Of a stretch of 64,000 bases of DNA, positions 46,685-59,373 are shown one piece after another; position 1 is the first letter of the stretch; the number at the start of each line of letters is the position of its first letter. The translations under genes and the position numbers were made by a program. This DNA is from Pteria penguin. Lineage: Eukaryota; Mollusca; Bivalvia; Pterioida; Pteriidae. The notes below the pieces were generated by a model, which saw only the letters and a list, made by a program, of their open reading frames with translations, was not told where the DNA came from and made no database searches. The stretch spans positions 63,422,306 to 63,486,305 of the forward strand of contig CM068583.1 of NCBI GenBank assembly GCA_035048485.1. The letters run 5' to 3'.

Positions 46685-46930
46685 AAACAAGAGGCTCATC
46701 GGGCCACATCGCTCACTTGAGACTATTGGGACACTGACAGCTTTGATTAAAATGTACTAAGCGTATAATAGTAAATCAATAAATTCACGCTATGAATGGA
46801 TATTAAAGTGGCATACATTTCCATCATAAAAGTCTTTGGTCACACGACCATGCATCAAGGTGATGCGAAACCTTATCTTGGCTAATTCTGCGCAGCATTT
46901 GTGGAGAAGTCAAAAATGTATGTTGGAGAA
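46685..46930 (+). repeat. GCTCAC-family 5' fragment
   Basis: AAACAAGAGGCTCATCGGGC, CACATCGCTCACTTGAG is the family's 5' mark. About 200 bp of degraded body follows, with no 3' hairpin. 46931-47895 after it holds a GGCGGATTCAGG word, poly-G, and no supported gene. Confidence 0.55.
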
Positions 46931-47895
46931 GTAAATCAAAGGACTCAAAAGTCCTGAGAGTCGGCTTTGCTGATTTTAAGTATGTAATCATTTTACCATT
47001 TTAGTGGCGGATTCAGGATTTCAGGAAAATGGGGGAGGGGGGGGGGGGCAAAAATTAGGTCTTTGTTGCAACTACATCGTCATTATACCTATGTACAAAA
47101 AGCTAATAAAATTTGCTCTCTTCATACTATCTTACGACAAAGAGTTTGCAATTGCTTGTATCCGAAATGAACGTGCAATCGACAACTTCATGGCAACAAG
47201 TTTTACTGCATTGTTGTCACGAGTCGAAGCTGAGCCAAGGAACGACATTCCAAGCGGGATGTTAAATAACCATCTTATTCATGATTCTCATAATGTTTTA
47301 ACATCATTTATATTTAGAAACATACAACATTTACCTAAATATTTATAATGCATTTTCATTATCTGAGGAAATGCGGGAAGATCTATCTTTATATTTGTCA
47401 TATATGTGAAAAAGAACTAAAGTTCCAGAACATGTTGGGGAAAACTTTAATTGAAATATCTCGATAAAAACAAGCGATACAAGATCAAGACAAATGCTTT
47501 GTCCAGAGAATTGCACAATCGAGTACATCCGACGGTGTCGGTGGTAAACACATCGTAAAGTAGTCACAACTACATATTATTACGCGAAATTTGAAAACAT
47601 TATTGCAACTCCTTTTTCGAGTTATTGAAACTAGTTTATGTTTAGCTTCAATTAACTGAGCTAAAGGTACATTGTGCTGATAAAGAATTTTTAAGACAAC
47701 ATCAGTAATTTTTCGGCGCTTTATTTTTCAGCGGCGTAGTAAGCTCTATATCGGTAGTGAAAGTTATAACCCCTGAAAAGCGAGAATTTGAAAAGCGATG
47801 CCATTGAGTCTAGCGCTCTATCAGAGCGCCGACTCAAAAATGTATTAGCCAATCAAAGCTCTTGGCAGTCATATTTGTTGACACATCAGGTAAAA

Positions 47896-48486
47896 ACAAG
47901 AGTATTAGTAATACTGATCGGTGCTCCCTGAACGGGAGTTACAATGCAGGAAATATGATCAAATTCTCATGAAAGGTGTAGAAGATATAAGTACTCCATG
48001 GTACTTTAAGTCATAGTTAATAAGTGACCTTGACCTTTCAGAAATGACCTTGAGTGACCTTTGTCCAAAAGCCCATAACCTAAATAACATTGTGGTGAAG
48101 TATGATAACATTCTGATCAAAGGTGTAGGAGATATAAGTACTTCACGATGCTGTAAGTCATGGTTAATAAGTGACCTTGACCTTTTTAGAAATGACCTTG
48201 AGAGACCTTTGCCCTAAAGTCCTTAACCTAAATAATATTGTCGTGAAGTATGATCAAATTCTGATGAGACGTGTGGGAGATATAAGTACTTCATGGTACT
48301 TTAAATCGTTGTTAATAAGTGACCTTGACTTTCAGAAATGACGTTTGTCACAAAGAACTTAACCTAAATAATATTTTGGTGAAGTATGATCACATTCAGA
48401 TGAAAGGTGTAGGAGATACGAGATCCGACGGACAGACAGGACAGCGACTATATGCTCCCCCGAAAGTTTTCGGGGAGCATAAAAAA
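47896..48486 (+). mobile_element. Hairpin-bounded element, GCTCCC family
   Basis: Starts ACAAGAGTATTAGTAATACT with the stem AGTATTA-G-TAATACT, then GATCGGTGCTCCC. Three to four ~120-bp units follow (AAGTGACCTTGACCTTTCAG, GGTGTAGGAGATATAAGTAC). It ends ATGCTCCCCCGAAAG-TTTTCGGGGAGCAT and AAAAAA. A second, opposite-strand copy is at 22117-22742. Confidence 0.8.
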
Positions 48487-48984
48487 CCACAGACTTGGTA
48501 AAGGACCCAAGATAATCTCTTACTGTAATGTTTGATGAAATTCTGTGATGACTGGAGTCATGTAAGCGTTTTGGCTACCCCAAGTCCTGCTCGGGATGAA
48601 AAATCCTAGGTTTCTGAGTGGATATAAATGCCAGGTTCATCTTTTTGATTGAAATGCTATTTATGGTCTATCTGTTGACAGGTAACAGTATTAAAATTTA
48701 TGTAATGGGTCGATATTTTTCTTATCAAGGGTCAAGGTATTTTCAGCAAGCACATTTTCTGCGGACTGAGGGTAAGTTCAAAGAAGGCAAATTTTGAAAA
48801 TGAAAAGCCACGGTGAGGGTTTTTTTTGTGTTTTAACTTTAGTGGGCGGGGGGGGGGGGCTCTCTGTTTATTGAATTATAAAGGAAGCTTCAAATGATCC
48901 TCTTTTATATAAAATCTTCCTCATTCATGGATACCGAGTACGAGTACTTGCTCCTTGTAAGGGAGCAGCCATTTGATTTTTATA

Positions 48985-49013
48985 GGGGGGGGGGGGGGGG
49001 GGGGGGGGGGCCC
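48985..49013. repeat. Poly-G run (26 G, then CCC)
   Basis: 26 consecutive G from 48985 to 49010. Length may be unreliable in assembled sequence. Confidence 0.9.
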
Positions 49014-49026
49014 GAAGATTTTGGAA

Positions 49027-50535
49027 AAACATGAGGCCCAAATGGGCCTACATCGCTCACCTGAGCACAAATTGTTTATTTACAATAAAATGACAGCTCA
49101 TTTCGGTAGAAAATTTTGCTTTTTTCTACAAGACTTTCAATAATGTTTGGTGATATTTTGTGCAGTCGTTTTAAAGAAGTCCAAAATGTATCACTCAGAG
49201 CCAATGGCGGCCATCTTGGATTACGGATCGGCACGAAAAACACAAACTTGGTAGAGGACCTCAAGTACTTACTTCCTATGATGTTTGGTGAAATTCTGTG
49301 TAGTGGTTCTGGAGAAGTCGAAAATGCGTCAACCAATCAGAGCCAATGGCGGCCATCTTGGATTACGGATGGGCACGAAAAACACAAACTTGGTAGAGGA
49401 TTTTGAGTACTTACTTCCTAAGAGGTTTGGTGAAATTCTGTGTAGCAGTTCTGGAGAAAAAGTCCAAAATGTGTCAACCAATCAGAGCCAATGGCAGCCA
49501 TCTTGGATTACGGATGGGACCGAAAAACACAAACTTGGTAGAGGACCTTGAGTACTTACTTCCTATGAAGTTTGGTGAAATTCTGTGTAGCGGTTCTGGA
49601 GAAGAAGTCGAAAATGCGTCAACCAATCAGCGCCAATGGCGGCCATCTTGGATTACGGATGGGCACGAAAAACACAAACTTGGTAGAGGACCTTGAGTAC
49701 TTACTTCCTATGAAGTTTAGTGAAATTCTGTGTAGCGGTTCTGGAGAAGAAGTCCAAAATGTGTCAACCAATCAGAGCCAATGGCAGCCATCTTGGATTA
49801 CGGATGGGCACAAAAAACACAAACTTGGTAGAGGACCTTAAGTACTTACTTCCTATGAAGTTTAGTGAAATTCTGTGTAGCGGTTCTGGAGAAGAAGTCC
49901 AAAATGTGTCAACCAATCAGAGCCAATGGCAGTCATCTTGGATTACGGATGGGCACGAAAAAAACACAAACTTGGTAGAGGACCTTGAGTACTTACTTCC
50001 TATGAAGTTTGGTGAAATTCTGTGTAGAGCGGTTCTGGAGAAGAAGTCGAAAATGCGTCAACCAATCAGAGCCAATGGCGCCCATCTTGGATTACGGATA
50101 GGCACCAAAAACACAAACTTGGTAGAGGACTTTGAGTACTTACTTCCTATGAGGTTTGGTGAAATTCTAAGCAGCAGTTCTAGAGAAGAAGTCGAAAATG
50201 TGTCAGCCAATCAGAGCCAATGGCAGCCATCTTGGAGTATGGATCGGCACGAAAAACACAAACTTAGTAGAGGACCTTGAGCACTTACTGCCTATGAGGT
50301 TTGGTGAAGTTCTGGAGAAGAAGTCCAAAATGTGTCAACCAATCAGAGCCTATGGCAGCCATCTTGGATTACGGATGGGCACGAAAAACACAAACTTTGT
50401 AGAGGACCTTAAGTACTTACTTCCTATGAAGTTTGGTGAAATTCTGTGCAGCGGTTCTGAAGAAGAAGCAAAAAATGTAGACAAACTAACGACGGACGGA
50501 CGACGATTGATCACAATAGCTCACTTAATTCGGCT
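49027..50535 (+). mobile_element. Hairpin-bounded element, GCTCAC family, with 145-bp array
   Basis: Starts AAACATGAGGCCCAAATGGG, CCTACATCGCTCACCTGAGC. About nine highly similar ~145-bp units follow, each with CAACCAATCAGAGCCAATGG, then GGCCATCTTGGATTACGGAT. It ends ACGACGGACGGACG..., CAATAGCTCACTT, where the 3' hairpin is broken (TAATTCGG replaces GAGCCTTCGG). One further diverged unit lies at 50590-50725. The 186-aa frame at 49720-50280 is array text. Confidence 0.88.
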
Positions 50536-50734
50536 CTGAAATTGGGCAAAAAAATATTCAGCCGGTGAAAACCTTCCTGCCCCCCCTAAAAATCCTAAGG
50601 TTTGGCGAAGTTCTGTGGAGCGGTTGGGAAGAGACAGAAAATACCTCAGCAATCAGAGCCCTTGGCAGCAATATTTGTCAGGAATAGGGTAAAATAAACA
50701 CAAACTTGGTAGAGGACCTTACGCAATACACTGA

Positions 50735-51140
50735 TCCACTTTTCAGTATAGAAAACGATGTTTCGCGGACTTTTGATTGTTATGCTTATGACGTCATAAT
50801 CAAATGTCCGACTTGTCCAACCTTGCGTGACGTCATCACAGTCGTATTTTGCGCTAAAATGCTTGACATTCGACGAAAGTGGATCGGTGTATTGCTTCCA
50901 CGACATCGCCTTCCTATGTTGAGCTTTTCCACCAAAGATAAATTTACTCTAATAAAGCGTATGTCCCTGTCACTATTACCACGTGATTGACGTTTTAGAT
51001 GACAAAATCATAACTGTTACCACAAAATGACGTCAGAGACAATCAATTTTTCATTATGACGTCAAAAACTTTTATGGGAAATGTTATCATTTGTTAACTG
51101 AAACCTTAGTCCTGCAGCAACAGTGAAATGGCATATAGAA
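50735..51140. repeat. Decayed MITE-like region with TGACGTCA words
   Basis: Holds TTATGACGTCATAATC, GTGACGTCATCAC, ATTATGACGTCAAAAACTTT and GGGAAATGTTATCATTTGTT. The last two match the interior and right arm of the MITE at 16498-16649. CCTTAGTCCTGCAGCAACAG is its degraded right end. The left end is not clear. Confidence 0.5.
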
Positions 51141-51479
51141 CACACGGATCCATATTTTAATCAAGCAAGTGACATTGAACGGGCTTTACATTGTTATGCT
51201 TGTGACGTAATAATCAAATGACGTCAGTACAATCACATCTGCAAAACAGTTTGATATTAAGAGAAAAAGGGTGTATTTACTCTTCCATTCTTCGTAAAAG
51301 AACGTGGCATTCATAGGATTTTCTATTGTTCTATTTATGACACAGAACAATACATCATTTGTTGGACCTCAAATGACGACATCATGATGTAAAATTACAT
51401 TTCGTGGAAGGGTGAATTACACGTTGGAAATCAAAATTCTGCAAGTTGTGACATTGAACAGAGAAAGAAAGTATCAATG

Positions 51480-51791
51480 AAAGCCTCTTGTACACTGTAA
51501 AGCCTCTTGTACACTGTACACTGTAAAGCCTTTTGTACACTGTAAAGCCTCTTGTACACTGTAAAGCCTTTTTTACACTGTGAAGCCTTTTGTACACTGT
51601 AAAGCCTCTTGTACACTGTAAAGCCTTTTGTACACTGTAAAGCCTCTTGTACACTGTAAAGCCTTTTTTACACTGTGAAGCCTCTTGTACACTGTAAAGC
51701 CTTTTTTACACTGTGAAGCCTCTTGTACACTGTAAAGCCTTTTCTACACTGTGAAGCCTCTTGTACACTGTAAAGCCTTTTGTACACTGTA
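51480..51791. repeat. 19-bp minisatellite (AAAGCCTCTTGTACACTGT)
   Basis: About 16 units alternate between CCTCTTGTACACTGT, CCTTTTGTACACTGT and CCTTTTTTACACTGTG forms. The open frames on the minus strand here are array text. Confidence 0.93.
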
Positions 51792-53467
51792 AAATTTGCA
51801 TATGATTAGGATCAAGAAGACAAACACTGCAGTAGAAGAACATTCTTGGTAATTTTCACTAGTACTTTAGGAAAAGATGGCATTACATCCTAAAATTCCA
51901 TTATGAACCCAAACTAAATGTAGTATAAAAGAGCTCTTTGCTTAGTTAAGACATAAATACTAGATCAGCAGGTCATTTCGCAAAAGTTCTTACAATATGT
52001 TTAAGGGATACCCGAACTGGAAATAATTAAATTCATGACGATACTTTTCATCCACAACAATCTGATTAAAACCATATCTTTATTCCGCTTCTCTATATGT
52101 CCCATTGCGGATAAAGCTTTATCCGCAATAGGACAAATAGAGAAGCAGAATAAAGATATGGTTTTAATCAGATTGCATCCACAAGTACCGTAAAACATTT
52201 CATATTCTGCATACTGTAATTGAAACTCATAATCTATCTTGGTTAAAACCTTAAAAATTTTGTAGAAACTTTTGAGAATTGGTTGGTGGAACAAACAAGC
52301 ACAGAAAGACAGACAAAAAATCTTATACATGTATACTGAAATGACAGACAAAAAATCTTATACATGTATACTGAAATGAAACACTTGTTTGTAAGAATCA
52401 GTATTTATTGTATTAAATGTCACATAGATTATGAAAACAATCAAGGTGCTAATATAATAAGTAAATACTTGCTATAAATGAGAGGTACATATTGATGAAT
52501 AAATGTTGGTGTAACAGTTAAAAATACAGGAGAATTTATTATTATCTACTGTATTACCAGAGTAGTCAAAATTAGGAGGTATACACCAGAGGAGTATTTT
52601 AATTTAAGGTGTGGTATAATCTTTAACAGTTGAAAAATTTGCAGTTCTAATAAAGCATTGTTGATACAAATAAGCAATAACAAACAGTCAGCATAGTCAA
52701 AAATGTGGTAAAATCTTGTATTACAATGTTACAAGTATCCTAGTAGAAAACATATAAAGGTACAATTTCAACCTTTTACAAATAAATACAAAAATGTACA
52801 TTATTACATACTAAGTACAAGTAGAACAATGTAAAACTGAGTAAAAATAAAAACAAGTTAGATTCTGCAGTTAGAGAAAATTGGAATATGAAAACAAGTG
52901 CATTATTCAATTCCTAACAAGTGTATTAAACTTGATAATATGTCACTCAATATCCATTCCTACAGCAGACTGGCAATGTCTGTTCCTATAGCACAGTCAG
53001 ATCCTGAAAGCTAAAGGTACGTAACCCATCACCTGCTTGCAGACCAAAGAGAATACAAAGAAGGGTCTCTATTACAGTAAGTCAATAGGTCTCCATTACA
53101 ACTGGTAAATAAATAGGTTGATATAATTATAATTGGTAAGTTTTTTTCTGCACAAATTCAGAGACTAAACCTGGATTTCAGCTACTCTTATAAGTATTTC
53201 CCTTTGCTTTCTAATTAGAGAGATAAACTTGGGTCTCTTTTACTTCTGGTAAGGGTTCCCACCTCTGGATGCAGATCAAAGAAAATAAACTTCAGTCTTG
53301 GTATGTTTTTCTAAGGATCGCCTCTCCTGCTTGCAAATAAGATACTGGGCCTTGATTACAGCTGGCCGAGATGCTACTCTTCCTTTTGTCCTAGGTTATT
53401 TTGTTGTGACCGGAAGCAGAAGTTACAGGAATTAAATTCAGCTGATTAAAATAAGGTCCAGATACTT
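51792..53467 (-). other. Probable 3' UTR and downstream of the second carrier
   Basis: There is no coding signal. From about 52400 to 53467 the sequence is unlike the repeat families elsewhere in the window and may be 3' UTR; a minus-strand AATAAA lies near 52404-52409. The region 52058-52175 is a palindromic element. The transcript end is not supported by more than these hints. Confidence 0.3.
52058..52175. mobile_element. 118-bp near-perfect palindrome
   Basis: The arms begin CAATCTGATTAAAACCATAT on both strands and meet at GGATAAAGCTTTATCC (52110-52125), with only about three mismatches over ~58-bp arms. This is a small foldback/MITE, or a recent inverted duplication, 1.3 kb downstream of the second carrier's stop. 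Confidence 0.85.
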
Positions 53468-53506
53468 TCAGTATATTCTTTTTAGTTGTTCGTAGGTCAT
53501 AAAAAA
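53468..53506 (-). CDS. SLC25A14/30-like: Second UCP5/KMCP1-like carrier, terminal exon
   Basis: Follows a CTGTCAG acceptor and encodes FFMTYEQLKRIY and TGA. It closely matches the family C-terminus and the paralogue's 12-residue exon. Confidence 0.9.
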   Translation of the reverse strand, partial: FFMTYEQLKRIY

Positions 53507-53802
53507 CTGACAGCAGTCAAGAAAATTGTTATTTAAGTTTATATCAATAATGAATTGTAATATAATGTGAAGCAAGCTATATGTATGCATACAATAACTA
53601 AAGCCACAACTACAATTTGAATTTTAAAATTAGTAGATTTCTAACAATAAATATTTTTTAACCGTAAACCATTATATATTTTAAAATCATTGACATTGGT
53701 CTAAAATGATGTAGCCCGAATCAGAATTATAGTACTGAGGTAATGTGACTTCAGTGTTGATGACCATGAATGAATTTTTTAGCTAAGTTTGTTAAAGGAT
53801 AC

Positions 53803-53883
53803 AATGATATTCCAGGGACCAAGTCGAAACCATGTAGGAACAAATCCCCTGTACAATGATCTCAATCCTTCTGTTCTTACACT
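53803..53883 (-). CDS. SLC25A14/30-like: Second UCP5/KMCP1-like carrier, exon equivalent to exon 9
   Basis: An 81-bp exon after TTTCCAG. It encodes SVRTEGLRSLYRGFVPTWFR then LGPWNII. It is closed by the same GTATCC donor as the paralogue. Read-through would add only VSFNKLS before a stop and lose the conserved C-terminus. Confidence 0.9.
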
Positions 53884-54261
53884 CTGGAAAAGGAAGTTTT
53901 ATAAAATGTTAGCTATGAACAGGTATAATAAAACCAGATACATGCACAGAAAAAAATGAAAAGAGTGAAGAATTTTGCTCTTTTTTTTTTACTAATATTA
54001 CATATGATAAGTACATAAGGGTAGATAAATGCTCATTGTAGACAGTGTGTTTTCACACTGAAATAGATAATAGTGATATGTGTATTATACAGTGAATAAG
54101 GGAAAACAACGGCTTAAAACCATACCAATCTTTTTTATAACAGGTTAATCAATCATAAACAGAATGAACTAAAGGTTGATAAAGGTTAAAAATAAATCAA
54201 AAGGCAATATTTCAATTTAAAATTGAATGAGTTCCTTACTCTATCACAATAACGAGACAAG

Positions 54262-54519
54262 CTGTGTTATGTGAAACACTATTGCCCCCAACGGCACCAA
54301 AGTTCCAAAAGTTATTTTTAGCATGAAGGTAATTGTCAAGGTCAAAAGGTCATCGACCTTGGTGTCATTTGAAAGAATTTCATTAGTTGAGTATGCATGT
54401 CAATTATGAATCTCTATTCCTCACGTATCTAAAGTTATAGCTAAGATTAAAGTTGACAACAGACAATCAAACAGGACAAAAACAATATGCCCTGATCTAT
54501 CGATCCAGGGGCATAAAAA
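54262..54519 (+). mobile_element. Hairpin-bounded element, ATGCCC family
   Basis: Starts near ACACTATTGCCCCCAACGGC. The body has AAGGTCATCGACCTTGGTGT. The end has ATGCCC-TGATCTATCGATCCA-GGGGCAT arms and AAAAAA. It directly abuts the next element. An opposite copy lies at 23642-23900. Confidence 0.7.
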
Positions 54520-55337
54520 AACAAGAGGCCTAAATGGGCCTATATCGCTCATCTGAGCACAAATTGCTTATTTACAATAAAATGACAGCTCATTTCAAAA
54601 GAAAATTTTGCTTTTTTTCTACAAGACTTTCTATAAGGTTTGGTGATATTTTGTGCAGTCATTTGAAAAGTCCAAAATGTGTCAACAAATCAGAGCCAAT
54701 GGTGGCCATCTTGGATCACGGATGGGCACAAAAAACACAAACTTGGTAGAGGAGCTTGAGTACTTACTACCTATGAAGTTTGGTGGAATTCTGTACAGCC
54801 GTTCTGGAGAAGAAGTCCAAAATGTGTCAACCAATCAGAGCCAATGGCGGCCATCTTGGATTATGGATGGGCACGAAAAACACAAACTTGGTAGAGGACC
54901 TCGAGTACTTACTTCCTATGAGGTTTGGTGAAATTCTGTGCAGTGGTTCTGGAGAAGAAGTCGAAAAAGCTTCAACAAATCAGAGCCAATGGCAGCCATC
55001 TGTGATTACGGATGGGCACGAAAAACACAAACTTATTAGAGGACCTTAAGTACTTACTTCCTATGAGATTTGGTGAAATTCTGTGCAGCAGTTCTGGAGA
55101 AGAAGTCCAAAATGCTTCAACCAATCAGAGCCAATGGCAGCCATCTTGGATTATGGATCGGCACGTAAACCATAAACTTGGTAGAGGATCTTGAGTACTT
55201 ACTTCCTATGAAGTTTGGTGGAATTCTGTGCAGTGGTTCTTGAGAAGAAGTCGAAAATGTAGAAAAGCTAACGACGGACGGACGGCGATTGATCACAATA
55301 GCTCACTTGAGCCTTCGGCTCAGGTGAGGTAAAAATA
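54519..55337 (+). mobile_element. Hairpin-bounded element, GCTCAC family, short array
   Basis: Starts AAACAAGAGGCCTAAATGGG, CCTATATCGCTCATCTGAGC. Four ~145-bp units with CCAATCAGAGCCAATGG and CCATCTTGGAT follow. It ends ACGACGGACGGACGG..., AGCTCACTTGAGCC-TTC-GGCTCAGGTGAGGT and AAAAA, so the 3' hairpin is almost intact. It lies in the intron between the last exons of the second carrier. Confidence 0.88.
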
Positions 55338-55770
55338 CAAGAACAAAAACAAAACAAATAAACAAACAAAACATTAATCAATTAATGAACAAGAGTCCTA
55401 TGTGCATATGTTAAGCCTGACCTGAATTTTGAGAAATATTCTTGTCACCTAGACACTTACTAAACTGATACAATCTGTGCAAAACCAAGATATTCTTCTC
55501 TATGCATCAGAATATTCTCCGGAAAAGTCAGACATATCACATATACACTCTTACTCAAACACTTCATTATCTTCTTATAGCCTGATATACTACTCAGGAA
55601 AAGTCAGACACACCACATTCAGTCCTACTCTGATACCTTATATTATCTCCAACATCCTCATGTAATACCCAGGAACAGTCAAACAATAAATATTTATTCC
55701 ATTTTTTAACTACCAGGTTAGATATATTTCTGACATGTGAAATGATTATTATATAACAATGGCTACATAC

Positions 55771-55881
55771 TCTACTCAGACAATCAATGGTGGAAGTGTA
55801 CAGATTTGGCACAACAGTTGTCCCTCCTCCTCCCTCTAGTATCACAGCTGCCTTCAGATTTTTCTGGTTCATCATTCGAGT
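55771..55881 (-). CDS. SLC25A14/30-like: Second UCP5/KMCP1-like carrier, exon equivalent to exon 8
   Basis: A 111-bp exon (acceptor CTTTCAG, donor GTATGT), phase 0 at both ends. It encodes TRMMNQKNLKAAVILEGGGG then TTVVPNLYTSTIDCLSR. The TR.MNQK start and the LY.S..DC end match the paralogue; the middle has a four-glycine insertion that the paralogue lacks. Confidence 0.92.
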
Positions 55882-57640
55882 CTGAAAGAGAAAAGAACAT
55901 TTCAGACTTTTGTTCTTTTTAAATTTGTTAATTACATTTTATAATAAACACTTTTTAATTCATAGTTTGTTGACAGATAAGTTTCTTTTTTAAGCATCAT
56001 AATAATTCTATTTTTTACCTAATATAATCAAATGAATACAAATGTTTATATATATTCTTTGTAGATTGATCACAATTCATGGCAAATCTTATGTTTTGAT
56101 ACTGAATGTGTGCTTACTTTGATGTACTTTATGAGAATTCCATACTGAGAGTCAATATGATGTCTCTTGTATTGCTGTGTATGCCAGTATGATTGTAAAT
56201 GTGTGATATTAAGTGTAAGAAGACAATGAATGTCTCTGTGTGGAAAGATATCTCTTTTAGCAGGGCCTTTATCATTTACACCAAAGGCACAACAATCATA
56301 ATGAATCTGCCTGTATAGTCTTTATTATATATGCTTAGATTATAAACATTTTCCCAACCCTCTTTTTAAAACTAACATGCACAACTAATTCTTCTTCCTA
56401 ACCTATAGTACCATCTAAGTAAGTCAATCTTACTAGTTAAGAACCTCATCCAAATAGAAGGATGCTAAAAGAATACCATTCAATACCCACATTTCAATAT
56501 GCCAAATGATACAGGATGCTATGTCAATTACTCATAAAGTAAAGGCTTTTATGCTTTCTCAGCCACAGATTATCCAGTCGGAAGCTCTACTGGTCTAATT
56601 ACTGTAAGAAACTAAAGATGATCTTATAATATTCATACACCCCTATAAAATAATATATCAAGCTGATGTCTGTCCCACATGTATAGGTCTGTCTACAGAA
56701 ATTTGTCTGCACCTCTCCTCTGGCACAATTACAAATAGTAGTGATTTGATTATTATATAGGAAAGGGTATTCATCGTAGTTGTGCATTTTGGTTTAAAAT
56801 AGACTGTGACTCTTGAAAGAAGAGCAAATAGGTGAAATAAATATTTCTTGTCAGCATGTATTTTCCTAAATCATAAAGAATAAAAATGTTCAGATGGTGG
56901 TACGTGAAAGTGTACCACTTGCAGTTATGCGCCCAAGTTTCAGACTGATTGTGTTTATACTCTAGGGGAGAGGCAAATGGAGCAGGGGAGATGGACAAGA
57001 ATTCCAAATGAACCTATCTAACTAATATGAGCACATTAACTACAGGGAAAACTTTGTACTTTTCCCAATGAGAGTCATTTTTCAAAAATTTTGTTTCAGA
57101 ATTAAACCCAAAACAAAAATTGTTCTAAAGCACACTCTTTCATTTTAAAATTCAACAAATTATCAAAGTTCAAAAAGGCATCCAAAAAGTTATATCCTAT
57201 TTTGTCCCACCCGGATCCACAACTTGATGAATCTGATCAAAAGTAATACCTCCTTGTACTTACAAGACCTTGAGTACTTATACCTAACAAAATTAATAAA
57301 AATCACTTAATCTGTTCTGCGGAACAAATCAAAAGTATGAGAAATTGATGTCAGATGAGCAGACAGATGGACTGTCAGAAGACAAGGAGTGATCTTAACA
57401 TAAAACACCCATTAGCAGTATGTTCATACTGATATTTTACTTTTGATTTCTGAGTTGAAATTGCATGGACAAGTTTTATCCTAATTTTCACTTCATGAGT
57501 GGGTAAGTCCTGTAAAATTTGATCAAAATTGCCACAAAAATGAGGAACAAAATCCCGTTTGCACATTTCCCCTGTATACTTACAGTATTATACCACATCA
57601 AGTCAGTTCTCTGAAATGCATTACCAGGTAAGGGAAGTTT
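55882..57640. other. Intron sequence, little recognised
   Basis: Part of the 7.8-kb intron of the second carrier. 57210-57370 (GGATCCACAACTTGATGAAT, ACCTTGAGTACTTATACC) resembles element bodies. Otherwise nothing is seen. Confidence 0.4.
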
Positions 57641-58616
57641 TGTGATGGTCAATGTCAAAAAAAAAAAAAAGAAAGAAAGAAAGAATATCCCCCTTCCTCC
57701 CTCTCCCAAAAATTGGAGGTCCATGTCATCTCATGAGATATAGAAAACATGCACATAAAAATACACCCCCCCCCCTCCCAATTTACTTTTCTGCAGTCTT
57801 AAAAAAAAATCCACGAAAAAATCAAAATTTCGTGAAAGTCAACCACACTGAAAATATTGATGAAAACCATGCTATTTTGTATGAAAATGCTCAAGTCCTA
57901 AAAGATGTTAAGAAAAAAAACCGTCAAAAATTACTTATCTGATGTCAAAGAAATGAACTAACTTGAAACATACATCATTCTAGAACCAGATGCCAATACT
58001 GGTAGTTTCATTATCCATACAGTGGTTCCTGAGATAAGTTTTTTTTTTTAAAGAGGGGTACACTCTAAGACCTATTTTTAGCCATGGTAGTGCTGCGCCA
58101 CCTGGTAACAGATTTGGATTAAATGAACAAACTTGGTGGAGGACATATAGTAGTACTTCATGTATATCACATTTCAACAAAGTTTATGGAGTCGATCTAG
58201 AATAAAACTGAAAATGTGAAAAAATAAACAACCCCCTCTTTTCCCTACCTGTTTTTGCAATCTTAGAAAATTCATGAAAAATCCATAAATTAAAATTTTA
58301 TCAAAATTCTTTCAAACAAACATTTACTAGATCTATACACTTGCTACAAATAAGCATTTCAGTGCATCAAAAGTCAACCATAGGGAAAATATGATACTTT
58401 TTTGCATGAAAATGTTAAAGTGTTACAGTGGTCCTTGAGAAGAAGATTTTCAAAGTGGGATACCCTCTGTGACCTATTTTTAGCTATGGTAGCACCACTA
58501 GTCAGCAGATTTAAATGAAATGAACAAACTTGGCAGAGGACCTATAGTACTTCATGTATACCAAGTTTCATCAAAATCCTTCAATGGTTCTTTGTCAGCT
58601 CAGGTGAGCTAAAACC
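57640..58616 (+). repeat. GCTCAC-family element, 3' part
   Basis: The body has poly-A/poly-C stretches and two diverged units with GGTACACTCTAAGACCTATT / GGGATACCCTCTGTGACCTA and AACAAACTTGG.GGAGGAC. It ends TTTGTCAGCTCAGGTGAGCT and AAAAC at 58616, the right arm of the family's 3' hairpin without its left arm. The 5' end was not found. Confidence 0.55.
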
Positions 58617-59373
58617 CAGAGGTTGAGTTGCAGTGTATGATAGATGTGAGCACTGTAGTGTTTTTGTCAAATGCTGTAACCACGCATACAAATAAAATAA
58701 TTTCTACCAACATAGTGAATTGTATAATCTGAAAACGTTCCTTTATTTGTCCGTCTTTTTGTAAAATGTTGTATGATTAGCTGTTGTTTTACATGATTTG
58801 TAAGAATTTTTTTCAAAGACATTTATCAAGAGTCTTTAATGACATTGTTATAATCTAAATTGTTCTGTGCAATATTTTATAAATCAGTCACACATAATTT
58901 TCAGTCCATTGTTTACATATTGTAGAATAAAATTTTTATAAGTACTCATTTTATATATTTTTGTAAATTACTGATAGATATTGTAAATGAAATTTTATTC
59001 ACAAAGAATTTATTTTTGCTTAAAATTGTGAGTATGAATACAAGTGGGAAGAAATTCTCTGCATCCCTTGCTTTGACAATTGAAATATAACTGGTATGCA
59101 GCTTCTCACAAACATTGTGTTTAACCAATGCATTAAAAATCAGATTCTTGCCAAAACCAGCGACATAAAATATAAGTCTTTTGTAAGTTATGCAATTTCA
59201 TTGCAAGTCTCGTTCTTAGATATGTTTTTACATTTCGTATAATTTCCACACGGATATCCTAAAACTTAACTCCCTCTTTATTCTTCATTATTTACCTTAT
59301 TACTTGATTGGTCTCTAAATCAATCATTTTCACTATGTATATCATACATATACCCGGTATTAAAAAATTTCAC

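Noticed and set aside
47004..47348. 114-aa open frame starting MADSGFQENGGGGGG
   Set aside because: It begins in a repeated GGCGGATTCAGG word plus a poly-G run, and the remainder has no recognised family.
49116..50539. Series of overlapping open frames of 88-186 aa with repeated NQSQW/KNTNLVEDLEYLLPM peptides
   Set aside because: They are frames through the 145-bp array. The same peptides occur in all three frames because 145 is not a multiple of 3, and the same happens at 2279-3827 and 54534-55194.
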